The position numbers were made by a program, and so were the translations under genes. The notes below the pieces were generated by a model. The model saw only the letters and a program-made list of their open reading frames with translations. It was not told the origin of the DNA and did not search any database. From contig JAFIFW010000009.1 of the NCBI GenBank assembly GCA_020831825.1, positions 44,501-108,500 on the forward strand: a stretch of 64,000 bases of DNA, read 5' to 3'. Positions 1 to 8,141 of this stretch are shown here, one piece after another (positions within the stretch are counted from its first letter, which is position 1; every line of letters begins with the position of its first letter). This DNA comes from Methylophaga sp. Lineage in GTDB: Bacteria > Pseudomonadota > Gammaproteobacteria > Nitrosococcales > Methylophagaceae.

Positions 1-597
1 TTCCGGTGACACACCTATTTTCTCAGCAGCTTGTTCAGCCATTGGCCAGAGTTGACGCACAAAGCTGGCCGGTGAGTCGAAGACCATGGGTTTTCCGGCC
101 TGCATTGCTCGAATGTTATCGATCTCAAGCTCGTCCCTGGGTGTTAACTTGTCAGGTTTCGCCTGACGCACCTGCTCCAAAATTCGTTGTTCTGCATGAG
201 GCATCAAGCTGCTGCGAATACTGACGGTATCCATTGAAAAACCCTTGGCAGCAGGCGTATCTTCCAAAGCCGAAGGTTTCTCATCACCGCCCAGTTGTCG
301 CATGATGACATCCTGCAAGCCTAGTCCCCCTCGACTCGCCATATCCATGGCCATCTGCTGATCCGCCATCTCCCGATACATTTTGCTTTGCGAGGAATCA
401 AAAATTCCATCTGCCAAGCTGGCTTCACGCATGCTCTTGAGCATCATGCTGATAAACAAGGCTTCAAACTGTCCGGCAACCTCACGCAAAACCTGCTGTT
501 GGTCTTTATTTTCAACAGAGGTTTGGGCCGCTTGATTTCTGAGCTGATTCAGCCCATGAAAATCCAGCGCATTGTGTTTGACAGCATTCAAGGTCAT
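1..597 (-). CDS. flgJ: FlgJ, flagellar rod-capping protein / peptidoglycan hydrolase (partial)
   Basis: FlgJ caps the growing flagellar rod in the periplasm and opens the peptidoglycan for it. The gene runs off the left edge, so only the first 199 codons are visible. They hold the rod-capping domain (FEALFISMMLKSMREA, then a YREMADQQMAMDMA stretch) and the linker, and stop at VSPE, where the glucosaminidase domain normally begins. The ATG at 597 follows the flgI stop by 8 bp and is the last gene visible in the flgHIJ unit. Whether the hydrolase domain is intact cannot be seen here. Confidence 0.9.
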   Translation of the reverse strand, partial: MTLNAVKHNALDFHGLNQLRNQAAQTSVENKDQQQVLREVAGQFEALFISMMLKSMREASLADGIFDSSQSKMYREMADQQMAMDMASRGGLGLQDVIMRQLGGDEKPSALEDTPAAKGFSMDTVSIRSSLMPHAEQRILEQVRQAKPDKLTPRDELEIDNIRAMQAGKPMVFDSPASFVRQLWPMAEQAAEKIGVSPE

Positions 598-605
598 CGG
601 GGTGC

Positions 606-1700
606 CTATATGATGACCAAATCTGCGCGCAGCGCACCGACTTGTTTGAGCGCTTCCAGGATGGCCACCAGGTCACCTGGCGCAGCCCCTACCTGATTAA
701 CGGCCCGGACAATTTCATCCAGGGTGACGCCAGGGTTGAAGACAAACATCCGACTGGCATCTTCAGTAATCTCAATGTCGTAATTGGGCGTGATCACGGT
801 CTCACCCGGTGAGAAAGCACCCGGCTGACTGACTTCAGGACTAGCTGAGATTGTCACCGACAAACTGCCATGAGTGACTGCCGCAGGACTTACTCTGACA
901 TTCTGGCCGATGACAACGGTTCCGCTTCTGGAATTCACCACCACTCTGGCGGCCGCTTCACCCGGGCTGACTTGAAGGTTTTCAATCATCGACAAAAACG
1001 GTACCCGCTGATTGGGATCACGCGGCGCAAAAACGGTGACAGAGCCCGCATCCACAGTACGAGCCGTCCCGGTGCCGAGATTTTGATTGATTGCCTCAGC
1101 CAGACGGCTGGCCGTGGTAAAGTCAGGTTGATGCAGATTCAAGGTGATCGTATCGCCGACATTGAAAGCATTGTTGACCGTACGCTCTACAGTGGCGCCA
1201 TTGGGGATTCTTCCGGCACTGGGAACATTGACAGTGATCCTGGAACCATCTCTGGCCTCAGCCCCAAAACCACCGACCACAAGATTGCCTTGTGCTACGG
1301 CATAAATCTGTCCGTCAATACCTCGCAAAGGCGCCATCAACAGACTGCCGCCACGCAAACTATTGGCATCACCCAATGATGACACCGTGATATCTATTGT
1401 TTGCCCGGGACTTGCAAATGGTGGTAAATCTGCATGAATACTCACCGCCGCGATGTTTCTGCTTTTTGGATCAATCCCAGGAGGCAGTGAAACGCCCATT
1501 TCACCCAGAAAGCTTCTTAAACTCTGGCCGGTAAATCTGGTTCGATCGCCGGTGCCACTGAGGCCAACGACAAGCCCATAGCCTACCAGTTGGTTATTTC
1601 TGACCCCTGCGATTGACGCCATGTCTTTGATTCGCTCAGCCGCTTGAACGCCGGAAGAAATCGCCAGCAGCGCCGAGATCAGAATCCACTTGATGTTCAT
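606..1700 (-). CDS. flgI: FlgI, flagellar P-ring protein
   Basis: FlgI forms the P ring, the bushing of the flagellar rod in the peptidoglycan layer. The 364-aa length is normal for the family. The first 20 residues are a Sec signal peptide ending VQA, followed by the conserved mature start [22 protein letters not shown]. Further family landmarks are GLSGTGD and the C-terminal [24 protein letters not shown]. The gene lies 12 bp after flgH and 8 bp before flgJ, so the three are surely co-transcribed. Confidence 0.97.
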   Translation of the reverse strand: MNIKWILISALLAISSGVQAAERIKDMASIAGVRNNQLVGYGLVVGLSGTGDRTRFTGQSLRSFLGEMGVSLPPGIDPKSRNIAAVSIHADLPPFASPGQTIDITVSSLGDANSLRGGSLLMAPLRGIDGQIYAVAQGNLVVGGFGAEARDGSRITVNVPSAGRIPNGATVERTVNNAFNVGDTITLNLHQPDFTTASRLAEAINQNLGTGTARTVDAGSVTVFAPRDPNQRVPFLSMIENLQVSPGEAAARVVVNSRSGTVVIGQNVRVSPAAVTHGSLSVTISASPEVSQPGAFSPGETVITPNYDIEITEDASRMFVFNPGVTLDEIVRAVNQVGAAPGDLVAILEALKQVGALRADLVII

Positions 1701-1712
1701 AGTTGTGTCCTC

Positions 1713-2420
1713 TTAAAACGGCATCAGCGCACTGACAAAGAATCTGCTCAGCCAACCCATGACATTGGCATCATTGGTTGGACCATCACCAGTGTAGGAG
1801 ATCTGCGCATCGGCGATTCGAATTGAAGAAATGGTATTGCTGCCATCAATATCACGGGGGCTGACAATGCCTGACAGACGAATGTATTCATTCCCCTGAT
1901 TGATAGTGACGATTTTTTCACCACGAATAATCATATTGCCGTTGGGCAGGACCTCGACCACAGAAACACTGATATCCCCTACCAGGCGATTACTCAAATC
2001 ACTGTCGCCCTGACCACGGAAGTTGTGGCTGGAGTTGACGCCAAAGGCCAGATTGTTGTTGCTGGTATCAGCCAAAGGCAGCTGATTGGGTAGACTGAAT
2101 TGGGGCTGTGTTCCGAACACCGTTGGGTTGTCGATATTGCTGCTGCTTTGCTTTCGAACAGTTGTTTCGCTCTCTTTTTCGCCAAGCGTTCGCTCTTCAA
2201 GACGAACCGTCAAAATATCGCCAACTCGCCTCGCCCGATAATCTTCAAACAAGGAGATATTAGTCGCAGTATTGAAAATTGCACCATCATTTCGCTCAAC
2301 TGGTGGAACGGCAACCGGTCTGGTCGCGGCATAAGCAGGGTCACGCTTGGGCGTATCGTTGGCACAACCAACCACAGCAATAAGCGCCAGTGGTGTCAAA
2401 ATTTTGTATCGCAGCTTCAT
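1713..2420 (-). CDS. flgH: FlgH, flagellar L-ring lipoprotein
   Basis: FlgH forms the outer-membrane L ring around the flagellar rod. I place the start at 2420, giving 235 aa beginning MKLRYKILTPLALIAVVGC. This is a lipoprotein signal peptide with the lipobox cysteine at residue 19. The start is preceded by an AGAGGCG ribosome-binding site. An in-frame ATG at 2450 would add ten residues in front of the signal peptide and would lie upstream of the start point predicted from the sigma-54 promoter at 2455-2470, so I reject it. Conserved features include LFEDYRARRVGDILTVRLEE and the C-terminal GWLSRFF. It heads the flgHIJ unit. Confidence 0.96.
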   Translation of the reverse strand: MKLRYKILTPLALIAVVGCANDTPKRDPAYAATRPVAVPPVERNDGAIFNTATNISLFEDYRARRVGDILTVRLEERTLGEKESETTVRKQSSSNIDNPTVFGTQPQFSLPNQLPLADTSNNNLAFGVNSSHNFRGQGDSDLSNRLVGDISVSVVEVLPNGNMIIRGEKIVTINQGNEYIRLSGIVSPRDIDGSNTISSIRIADAQISYTGDGPTNDANVMGWLSRFFVSALMPF

Positions 2421-2454
2421 GATCGCCTCTGATAATGCATGTTGATTCATTCTT

Positions 2455-2470
2455 AGCAGGCTTCATGCCA
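2455..2470 (-). promoter_or_regulatory. sigma-54 promoter of flgHIJ
   Basis: On the minus strand the site reads TGGCATGAAGCCTGCT. It has GG at -24 and GC at -12 with the required 10-nt separation, and TGGCATG fits the TGGCAYG half of the consensus. The predicted start point near 2444 gives a leader of about 24 nt before the flgH ATG at 2420. RpoN-dependent flagellar operons are known in Pseudomonas and Vibrio. The site is seen in sequence; its use is inferred. Confidence 0.68.
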
Positions 2471-2601
2471 AAACCCGGAAATGTCGGTAGTGCTGAGATT
2501 TTCGGAGGTTATGGCCTGAGCCAGCGACTCATTGAATACACTTTTTCCTGAATCTTTTTCAGGTAATGCATCCATGCAGGGATAAAAAAACAAGAGATAT
2601 T

Positions 2602-2631
2602 GGTGCCTTTGCCAATCATGACAAAGACACC
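2602..2631 (-). terminator. stem-loop after flgG, possible terminator of flgB-flgG
   Basis: Downstream of the flgG stop, the minus-strand RNA can form a 10-bp stem (GGUGUCUUUG with CAAAGGCACC, one U-G wobble) around a 10-nt loop. A run of seven T lies about 12 nt further on, which is later than in a classical intrinsic terminator. It separates flgG from the flgHIJ promoter. It could be an imperfect terminator or a 3'-end stabilising hairpin. Confidence 0.4.
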
Positions 2632-2642
2632 GAAAAAGCCGA

Positions 2643-3428
2643 TTACAAATTCTGGCTGGCGTATTGCAACATCTGATCTGCGGTTGAGATCGCTTTTGAG
2701 TTCATCTCATAAGCTCTTTGTGTCTCGATCATATTGATCAGCTCTGTCACTACGTTGACATTCGAGGTTTCCAGTGCGCCACCAACCACCGTACCAATGC
2801 CATCCAGGCCCGGAATCCCAACAATCGCTGGTCCACTGGCTCCAGATTCTTTGAACAGGTTTTCACCTACAGGCTGCAGACCTGCCGGATTCACGAAGTC
2901 TGCAAGTTCTATATCGCCAATTATAACTGGCTCATTTTGACCCGGCTGGGTCACACTGACCGTGCCATCGACGCCGATTGTGATACTCAAAGCATCCTCA
3001 GGAACCACCAAACCGGGTTCGAGCAAATAGCCGTTAGACATGACAACCTCACCATCAGAATTCAGCTGAAAGCTGCCATCGCGGGTGTAGGCTATATCGC
3101 CATCTGGCATCAGGATCTGGAAGAAGCCTCTTCCTTGAATAGCAATGTCCAGAGCATTTTGTGTTTGAATGATATTGCCCTGGGTGTGTAATTTTTGAGT
3201 AGCAACAGTTCTGACCCCCGTGCCCACCATCAAGCCTGAAGGCAATTCAGTATCTGTTGTAGATTGGGCACCAGGCTGTCGAATAGTCTGGTAGAGCAAG
3301 TCTTCAAAAACCGCTCTGTCTTGCTTGAAACCAGTGGTATTTACGTTTGCCAGATTATTTGAAATCACTGACATTCTGGTTTGTTGAGCATCAAGCCCTG
3401 TCTTGGCGATCCATAAAGCCTGATTCAT
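2643..3428 (-). CDS. flgG: FlgG, flagellar distal rod protein
   Basis: FlgG builds the distal rod of the flagellar basal body. The 261 aa match the usual family length. The N terminus ([20 protein letters not shown], then [24 protein letters not shown]) and the C terminus ([19 protein letters not shown], then [21 protein letters not shown]) are the paired coiled-coil regions of rod/hook proteins. It follows flgF by 33 bp and is the last gene before a 222-bp gap carrying a stem-loop and the next promoter. Confidence 0.98.
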   Translation of the reverse strand: MNQALWIAKTGLDAQQTRMSVISNNLANVNTTGFKQDRAVFEDLLYQTIRQPGAQSTTDTELPSGLMVGTGVRTVATQKLHTQGNIIQTQNALDIAIQGRGFFQILMPDGDIAYTRDGSFQLNSDGEVVMSNGYLLEPGLVVPEDALSITIGVDGTVSVTQPGQNEPVIIGDIELADFVNPAGLQPVGENLFKESGASGPAIVGIPGLDGIGTVVGGALETSNVNVVTELINMIETQRAYEMNSKAISTADQMLQYASQNL

Positions 3429-3461
3429 AATCGTTCTCCAAATTTTTGACGCTGCTCGCGC

Positions 3462-4205
3462 TTACCCACCAAGCTGCAACAAGCGTGCCGATGCCGCACT
3501 GTTTTCTTCAGCTGTTGACATCATCTTGATCTGCATTTCATATTTCCGCTGCAGCTCAATCATGTTCACAAGGGCACCGATAGCATTGACGTTACTGCTC
3601 TCAATCGTGCCAGAGGCCACTTTGACAGAAGCATCCAAGGGTGCTTCACCACCATCGCGCATCCGCATCAAACCATCGCTGTCCTTGAAGATATCCTGCA
3701 AGTCGGGTTTCACCAGCTTGATTCTATCCAGCACCGCCAGCGCATTTACCTCGGCCCCGACAGGACGTATTGAGATGGTCCCGTCAGCGCCAATTTCAAT
3801 TTTTTCTGCGGGTGGAATAGCAATTGGCCCGTTATCACCCATCACGGCTAGTCCAGTTCCTGTCAGCAGTTGCCCGGTTTCTGTGAGGTGAAAATCCCCC
3901 GCACGGGTATAACCCTCTCGACCATCGATTCCAATGACAGCAATAAATCCATCTCCCTGAACCGAAACATCCAATTCACGTCCAGTGGAGACAACCGGCC
4001 CCTGCTGATAATCAGTGGCAGGCCGCTCGGTCATCGAATAAACACGGCTCGGCATGCCCTCACCAAACACCGGCATCGCGCGAAACTGTTCCAGATCAGC
4101 ACGAAACCCGGTCGTATTGATATTGGCCAGGTTATTGTTATTGGTCGCCTGCGCCAGCATGGTTTGCTGGGCAGCATTCATTGAGATGTACAGCATGCGA
4201 TCCAT
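3462..4205 (-). CDS. flgF: FlgF, flagellar proximal rod protein
   Basis: FlgF is a proximal rod subunit exported by the flagellar type III apparatus. The 247-aa protein starts MDRMLYISMNAAQQTMLAQA, close to the family norm, and contains NNLANINTTGFRADLEQFRAMPV. The C-terminal helix has ESSNVNAIGALVNMIELQRK and YEMQIKMMSTAEENSAASARLL. It sits 27 bp after flgE and 33 bp before flgG. I saw no internal promoter in the short gap, although some pseudomonads have one before flgF. Confidence 0.97.
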   Translation of the reverse strand: MDRMLYISMNAAQQTMLAQATNNNNLANINTTGFRADLEQFRAMPVFGEGMPSRVYSMTERPATDYQQGPVVSTGRELDVSVQGDGFIAVIGIDGREGYTRAGDFHLTETGQLLTGTGLAVMGDNGPIAIPPAEKIEIGADGTISIRPVGAEVNALAVLDRIKLVKPDLQDIFKDSDGLMRMRDGGEAPLDASVKVASGTIESSNVNAIGALVNMIELQRKYEMQIKMMSTAEENSAASARLLQLGG

Positions 4206-4232
4206 AAAGCTAGCCCTCTTTAATCCAGGTCA

Positions 4233-5558
4233 TTACCTGAGATTGATAATGGTCTGAGTAATGGCATTGTTGGTCTCGATAGCTTTTGAGTTTGCCTGGA
4301 AATTACGCTGTGCCGTGATCAATCCCACTAGCTCCTTGGTGAGATCAACATTCGAAGTTTCCAGAGCACCCGCCTTGACCTCACCAAAGCTTCCAGTACC
4401 CGCCTCACCTGCAATCACAGGGCCAGAATCAGTCGTTTCCTTCCAGGAGGTATTGCCGATTTTGTTCAAAGCCTGTGGGTTAGCAAAATTACCTAATGCA
4501 ATTTTGCCGATAGGTATTGCTTGGCCATTACTATAAGTTGCCCGGATAAGACCATCGTCACTGACATCCACCCCCGTCAAGCGCCCTGTTGGAAAACCAT
4601 TAACTGTCAGTGCTCCAACGTTGAAAGGGCCAGAGTTTTGGGTAGTTCCGTTAAAGCTTACTGTGACTTCTTGATCGGCTGCACCACTCTGGAATTGAGT
4701 TAGTGGTGGACTGAAGTCCAATGCTAGAGGTGGCGCAACACTGTCAAGTCCCCCTTGGGGGGTAAAGCCGAGCCTGGATACCCCCAAAGAGATACGTCCG
4801 TTCACACCAGCATTATCAAAAATATCGTCGGCGGATATAAATGCTGCCACCTGCCACTGGTTAAAACCCACTGGTCCAGTGCCATCATCAGCGGATGGAT
4901 CGACCTTTTGGTAAAAAAAGGTGACAACATGCTCGTTACCAAGGGAGTCATATATGGTGGCTGACGTTGAATGGTTGAAGGTATCTGCATCTGCCGGATC
5001 TATTGGCAAGAGGCTGCCACTCCCATCATCAATGCCTGCAGCATTTGATGGTAAGTTAGTTGCAATCCTCAAATTGGTCGTTGACTCTGGCGAACCGACA
5101 GCCGGTGGCAACTGCAATGGCTGGGTAGCGTTCATGGTTGTAGCCGAGATATTACCGTCTTCATCGACTGGGAAGGTTCGCAAATACCACCCCAGGTTGT
5201 TCACCACATAACCATCCTTGTTGACACCAAACTCACCCGCTCGCGTGTAGATGATTTCACCAGAACCGAGTTCTGGAGCCAGAGCAAAAAAGCCCTCACC
5301 GCTAATACCAAGATCCAATGCATTCTCTGTAAACTCGAGATTACCCTGTGAAAATTGCTGGGCGACATTTCTGAGCACCACACCACTGCCAATCGCTGTA
5401 TTACTGGTTGTTCCGAAAGCTGATACAGCAAACACATCAGCAAATTCGGCTCGAGAATTTTTGAAACCGGTTGTGTTGACGTTAGCGATGTTGTTAGATT
5501 TGACGTTGAGATCAAAAGTTGCCGCATTCAACCCACTTAATGCTGTACTGAAAGACAT
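4233..5558 (-). CDS. flgE: FlgE, flagellar hook protein
   Basis: FlgE polymerises into the flagellar hook, the universal joint outside the cell. At 441 aa it is somewhat longer than the enterobacterial protein, with the extra length in the variable central part. The N terminus has MSFSTALSGLNAATFDLNVK and [23 protein letters not shown]. The C terminus has ALETSNVDLTKELVGLITAQ and NFQANSKAIETNNAITQTIINLR. It lies between flgD (11-bp gap) and flgF, as in most gammaproteobacteria. Confidence 0.98.
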   Translation of the reverse strand: MSFSTALSGLNAATFDLNVKSNNIANVNTTGFKNSRAEFADVFAVSAFGTTSNTAIGSGVVLRNVAQQFSQGNLEFTENALDLGISGEGFFALAPELGSGEIIYTRAGEFGVNKDGYVVNNLGWYLRTFPVDEDGNISATTMNATQPLQLPPAVGSPESTTNLRIATNLPSNAAGIDDGSGSLLPIDPADADTFNHSTSATIYDSLGNEHVVTFFYQKVDPSADDGTGPVGFNQWQVAAFISADDIFDNAGVNGRISLGVSRLGFTPQGGLDSVAPPLALDFSPPLTQFQSGAADQEVTVSFNGTTQNSGPFNVGALTVNGFPTGRLTGVDVSDDGLIRATYSNGQAIPIGKIALGNFANPQALNKIGNTSWKETTDSGPVIAGEAGTGSFGEVKAGALETSNVDLTKELVGLITAQRNFQANSKAIETNNAITQTIINLR

Positions 5559-5569
5559 GGAATGCCTCC

Positions 5570-6247
5570 TTAAATAATTTCTTGTACTTCACTGAAAGGC
5601 ACCGAACCAATGGCACCCAGATTTATCGTCAAACCCTGACTGCCAGCACCCACCAAAACACTGTCTACCTTGGCAATCACAGCGCTTGCAAAAGCAGTAT
5701 TTCTGCCCTCAACAGTCCCTGTGGCTCGGAATTGATAAACCGCTTCAGGCGCTACTTCACCATTGTCATCAAATCCATCCCAGGTAAAATTGGTGTAGCC
5801 TCGGGCTGCGCCCATGTCGATAGTTCTGACCACAACCCCTGCTTCGTTGTAGATGGTGACTTTCAAGTCAGTGACGGGTGCAGCAACATTGATTTGGCCT
5901 TTAAGGCCACTGTCTGCCGACATGTAACCGATAGAGGATGGCACCAGCACAGAGCGACCCACTAATGAAGATCCTTGAAGGGCTTGATCCGATTGCATGG
6001 CTTTGGCGAAGCTGGCAAATGATTTCTGCAAATCAGCAATACCGCTAACCGTTCCAAACGAGGCAATTTGCCCCAGGAAATCACCACTTTCCATCGGCGA
6101 AAGCGGATCCTGATTCATCAGCTGGGTAGTCATCAATGACATAAAATCCTCCATTGCCAACTGGCCTACGTTTTTTTCCTCATCTTTTTTATTCGAGTTT
6201 GAGTTGAGGAAAGCATATGGGTTGTCGCCTAAACCATTTATTGCCAT
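5570..6247 (-). CDS. flgD: FlgD, flagellar hook assembly scaffold
   Basis: FlgD is the hook cap that guides FlgE subunits into place. The 225-aa protein carries the diagnostic N-terminal segment LAMEDFMSLMTTQLMNQDPL followed by SPMESGDFLGQIASFGTVSG (residues about 30-70). After it come the Ig-like and Tudor-like beta domains, including GFDDNGEVAPEAVYQFRATG. The ATG at 6247 has a GAGG ribosome-binding site 8 nt upstream. It starts 9 bp after the stop of the 74-aa unknown gene, so the two are translationally close. Confidence 0.97.
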   Translation of the reverse strand: MAINGLGDNPYAFLNSNSNKKDEEKNVGQLAMEDFMSLMTTQLMNQDPLSPMESGDFLGQIASFGTVSGIADLQKSFASFAKAMQSDQALQGSSLVGRSVLVPSSIGYMSADSGLKGQINVAAPVTDLKVTIYNEAGVVVRTIDMGAARGYTNFTWDGFDDNGEVAPEAVYQFRATGTVEGRNTAFASAVIAKVDSVLVGAGSQGLTINLGAIGSVPFSEVQEII

Positions 6248-6256
6248 GACAATGCC

Positions 6257-6481
6257 TCAATGAACAGGGTTACGCTGAGCAAGGTAGAACTCATGCTGGT
6301 CAGCAACCAGAAGACTGGTAAAAAGTTGTTGTTGAAAGGGCTGTTGCCTGGCTGGAAAGTCCAGCTCGCCAACAATCACTCCAGATTGAGTAGGGCTTGG
6401 CAGATCCTGCCACCAGATAACGGCTGGCATGCCAGACTGCAAAACAACCGCCATTGGACTTTGGTAAACTTGACTACTCAT
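6257..6481 (-). CDS. 74-aa protein of unknown function inside the flg operon
   Basis: I do not recognise this protein. It is a continuous 74-codon frame placed between flgC and flgD, beginning 1 bp after the flgC stop and ending 9 bp before the flgD start. That spacing fits a translated cistron rather than a gap. The sequence starts MSSQVYQSPMAVVLQSGMPA and has a Trp pair (VIWWQDLP), a Gln-rich middle (RQQPFQQQLF) and a hydrophilic end. There is no signal peptide or membrane segment. The same frame stays open 21 codons into flgC, but the ATG at 6481 is the natural start. It may be a small flagellar chaperone or accessory factor, which is a guess from position only. Confidence 0.55.
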   Translation of the reverse strand: MSSQVYQSPMAVVLQSGMPAVIWWQDLPSPTQSGVIVGELDFPARQQPFQQQLFTSLLVADQHEFYLAQRNPVH

Positions 6482-6482
6482 T

Positions 6483-6896
6483 CTATTTACCCATCTGCAG
6501 TGTGCGTATAAGCAGCTGTTTAGATGTATTAGCAATCTCGACATTGTTTTGATAGGAACGCGATGCCGACATCATGTTCGCCATTTCAGCAATGGGATCA
6601 ACATTTGAGTGATAGACAAAGCCATTTTCATCTGCCATCGGGTGTGCAGGGTTGTATTCCTGTTTAACCGGCGCCTGACTCTCAACAATGCCGCGCACCT
6701 GAACTGAGCCGGGTTTGAAACCATCCTGAGCATCATCAAGCACCGTCGCGAAAACTGGCTGCCTTGAGCGGTACGTTTCGCCGACACTACTGCTCACGCT
6801 GTCCGCGTTGGCGAGATTACTGGCAGTGGTGTTGAGCCGAAGCGATTGAGCACTCATCCCGCTTCCTGCAATATCGAAAATATTGAATAGCGACAT
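6483..6896 (-). CDS. flgC: FlgC, flagellar proximal rod protein
   Basis: FlgC is a proximal rod component next to the MS ring. The 137 aa are the standard size. The N terminus reads MSLFNIFDIAGSGMSAQSLR with LNTTASNLANADSVSSS. The central YNPAHPMADENGFVYHSNVD and the C-terminal ANMMSASRSYQNNVEIANTS are family signatures. It begins 4 bp after flgB. Confidence 0.98.
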   Translation of the reverse strand: MSLFNIFDIAGSGMSAQSLRLNTTASNLANADSVSSSVGETYRSRQPVFATVLDDAQDGFKPGSVQVRGIVESQAPVKQEYNPAHPMADENGFVYHSNVDPIAEMANMMSASRSYQNNVEIANTSKQLLIRTLQMGK

Positions 6897-6900
6897 CGTA

Positions 6901-7302
6901 TTATTCTCCTCGGATAGCCTTGGTCAGGCTCTGAAAACGACTGCCAAGAAACTCAAGACTCGCTTGGTACTGGACTGCATTTTGCATGAACTGGGATTGC
7001 TCTACTTGCTCATCGACCGTGTTGCCATCCAGAGAATCCTGCATGGTTTGGCGGTACTGCAGCTGCGAGTCAAAACTGCTGCCTCCGGAACCGGCAATAT
7101 GTTTCTGATGAGTGGTGTTGAGTGAAGGTGAAGTCTGACCGCTGGCGGCCATTTTCAGGGCTGATTGAAAATCAATATCCCGAGCCTTGTAATTAGGGGT
7201 ATCGGCATTGGCAAGATTCGTTGCCAGCAGCTCAGCGCGCTGAGAACGCACACGCAAGGCGTCTGCGTGAATTCCAAGGGCTGAATCGAAGTTTATCGGC
7301 AT
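6901..7302 (-). CDS. flgB: FlgB, flagellar proximal rod protein
   Basis: FlgB is the first rod subunit, joining the rod to the FliE/MS-ring base. I take the start at 7302 (MPINFDSALGIHADALRVRS, 133 aa) because GGAG lies six bases upstream. The in-frame ATG at 7314 would add four residues and has a poorer site. The SQRAELLATNLANADTPNYK segment and the YQASLEFLGSRFQSLTKAIR end are typical. It is the first gene of the operon and follows a sigma-54 promoter at 7340-7355. Confidence 0.97.
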   Translation of the reverse strand: MPINFDSALGIHADALRVRSQRAELLATNLANADTPNYKARDIDFQSALKMAASGQTSPSLNTTHQKHIAGSGGSSFDSQLQYRQTMQDSLDGNTVDEQVEQSQFMQNAVQYQASLEFLGSRFQSLTKAIRGE

Positions 7303-7339
7303 GGTTGGCTCCATCTTTAATCTTTTTGTACAGATTTAA

Positions 7340-7355
7340 AGCATCAAACATGCCA
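7340..7355 (-). promoter_or_regulatory. sigma-54 promoter of the flgB operon
   Basis: On the minus strand the site reads TGGCATGTTTGATGCT: GG and GC separated by 10 nt, with a TGGCATG -24 half and an ATGCT -12 half. The expected start point near 7329 leaves a 27-nt leader before the flgB ATG. It shares its -24 half with the flgH promoter, which supports both. RpoN (probably with a FleQ/FlrC-type activator, not seen here) would drive it. Confidence 0.75.
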
Positions 7356-7408
7356 CAACGAAAATAGTATAGAATTCAACCAGATGTAAATAATGCGGCA
7401 ACAGCGTC

Positions 7409-7437
7409 AAAAAAATAGCGGCAAGGTTTGCCGCTAT
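7409..7437 (-). terminator. strong intrinsic terminator upstream of flgB
   Basis: A perfect 10-bp stem (7415-7424 with 7428-7437, arms ATAGCGGCAA and TTGCCGCTAT) has a 3-nt loop. On the minus strand it is followed at once by seven T. This is a textbook Rho-independent terminator for leftward transcription, yet no leftward gene lies to its right before the rightward fimT operon. It therefore ends either a small RNA or a longer flgB leader. Confidence 0.7.
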
Positions 7438-7489
7438 CCGGCAATCACCAGCCAAACCTTACTAAGTCTTTGATAAATGACGACCAATT
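7409..7489 (-). ncRNA. candidate small RNA or attenuator leader
   Basis: A minus-strand promoter-like pair, TTGAAA (7519-7524) and TACAAA (7496-7501), is spaced exactly 17 bp. It would start an RNA near 7489 that ends at the terminator 7409-7437, about 80 nt. Within it AAGGUUUG (7453-7460) can pair with CAAACCUU (7423-7430), which covers part of both terminator arms and the loop. The RNA could therefore switch between a terminator and an anti-terminator fold. No reading frame of note lies in it. This is inference from sequence patterns only. Confidence 0.3.
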
Positions 7490-7530
7490 CACGCTTTTGT
7501 AAAATAGCCCGTAGGAATTTTCAATAAGGC

Positions 7531-7559
7531 TTGACCCTGCAATATCCAGAGTCTATAAC
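7531..7559 (+). promoter_or_regulatory. sigma-70 promoter of the minor pilin operon
   Basis: TTGACC at 7531-7536 and TATAAC at 7554-7559 are separated by 17 bp, near-consensus for sigma-70. The start point should lie near 7566, giving a 24-nt leader to the GTG start of fimT at 7590. Confidence 0.7.
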
Positions 7560-7589
7560 AAGGCATATACTCAATATTGAGGCCTATCG

Positions 7590-8141
7590 GTGACTACTAA
7601 GCATCACACCAGAGGTTTCACGATAGTAGAGCTCATGATCACGCTGTTTATTGCAGCAATTCTGGTTGCTGTTGCAGCCCCGAGTTTTAACCGACTACTC
7701 GTGGATAACCGCCTGACAACAGAGGCAAATTTATTGCTTTCAAGCCTGCAGACAGCTCGCAGTGAAGCGGCAATGCGTGGCGTCAACGTCACCCTGCGTA
7801 TACCAGACGCAGCCGCTAACCAAGTCTGGGATCAAGGCTGGATAATGTTTACCGATTGGGGCGCAAATGCAACGCCCGGTGCCAATATTGAGACGGGCAA
7901 TTGCGCCAATGAAGAAAACTGCATATTGCAACAAAGGGATGTAGCTACTGCACCTGGTCTGACAATTCGAAGCAACAACTATGCTAGATGGATTTCATTT
8001 GACCCTTCAGGCAGACCCAGAAGTGCCGCTTTACCCAATGGTACGTTCACACTCTGTATCGGAAATCGAGGAAGACAAGTTGTAGTGAATGTGACCGGCC
8101 GTTCGCGCGTTCAGGAGGCTCCGAATGGAACCTGTCCTTAA
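7590..8141 (+). CDS. fimT: FimT/FimU-type minor pilin (GspH family)
   Basis: This 183-aa protein is a minor type IV pilin that helps prime pilus assembly in the inner membrane. The prepilin signal is short and basic, with the processing site G|FTIVELMITLFIAAILVAVA and Glu at mature position 5. The GspH-like body follows. The start is GTG with a GAGG ribosome-binding site. It is the first gene of a fimT-pilV-pilW-pilX-pilY1-pilY2-pilE operon, overlaps pilV by 17 bp, and shares the order of the Pseudomonas aeruginosa fimU cluster. Confidence 0.88.
   Translation: MTTKHHTRGFTIVELMITLFIAAILVAVAAPSFNRLLVDNRLTTEANLLLSSLQTARSEAAMRGVNVTLRIPDAAANQVWDQGWIMFTDWGANATPGANIETGNCANEENCILQQRDVATAPGLTIRSNNYARWISFDPSGRPRSAALPNGTFTLCIGNRGRQVVVNVTGRSRVQEAPNGTCP

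Noticed and set aside
2421..2450. Upstream in-frame ATG for flgH
   Set aside because: It would precede the lipoprotein signal peptide by ten residues and lie upstream of the predicted sigma-54 start point.
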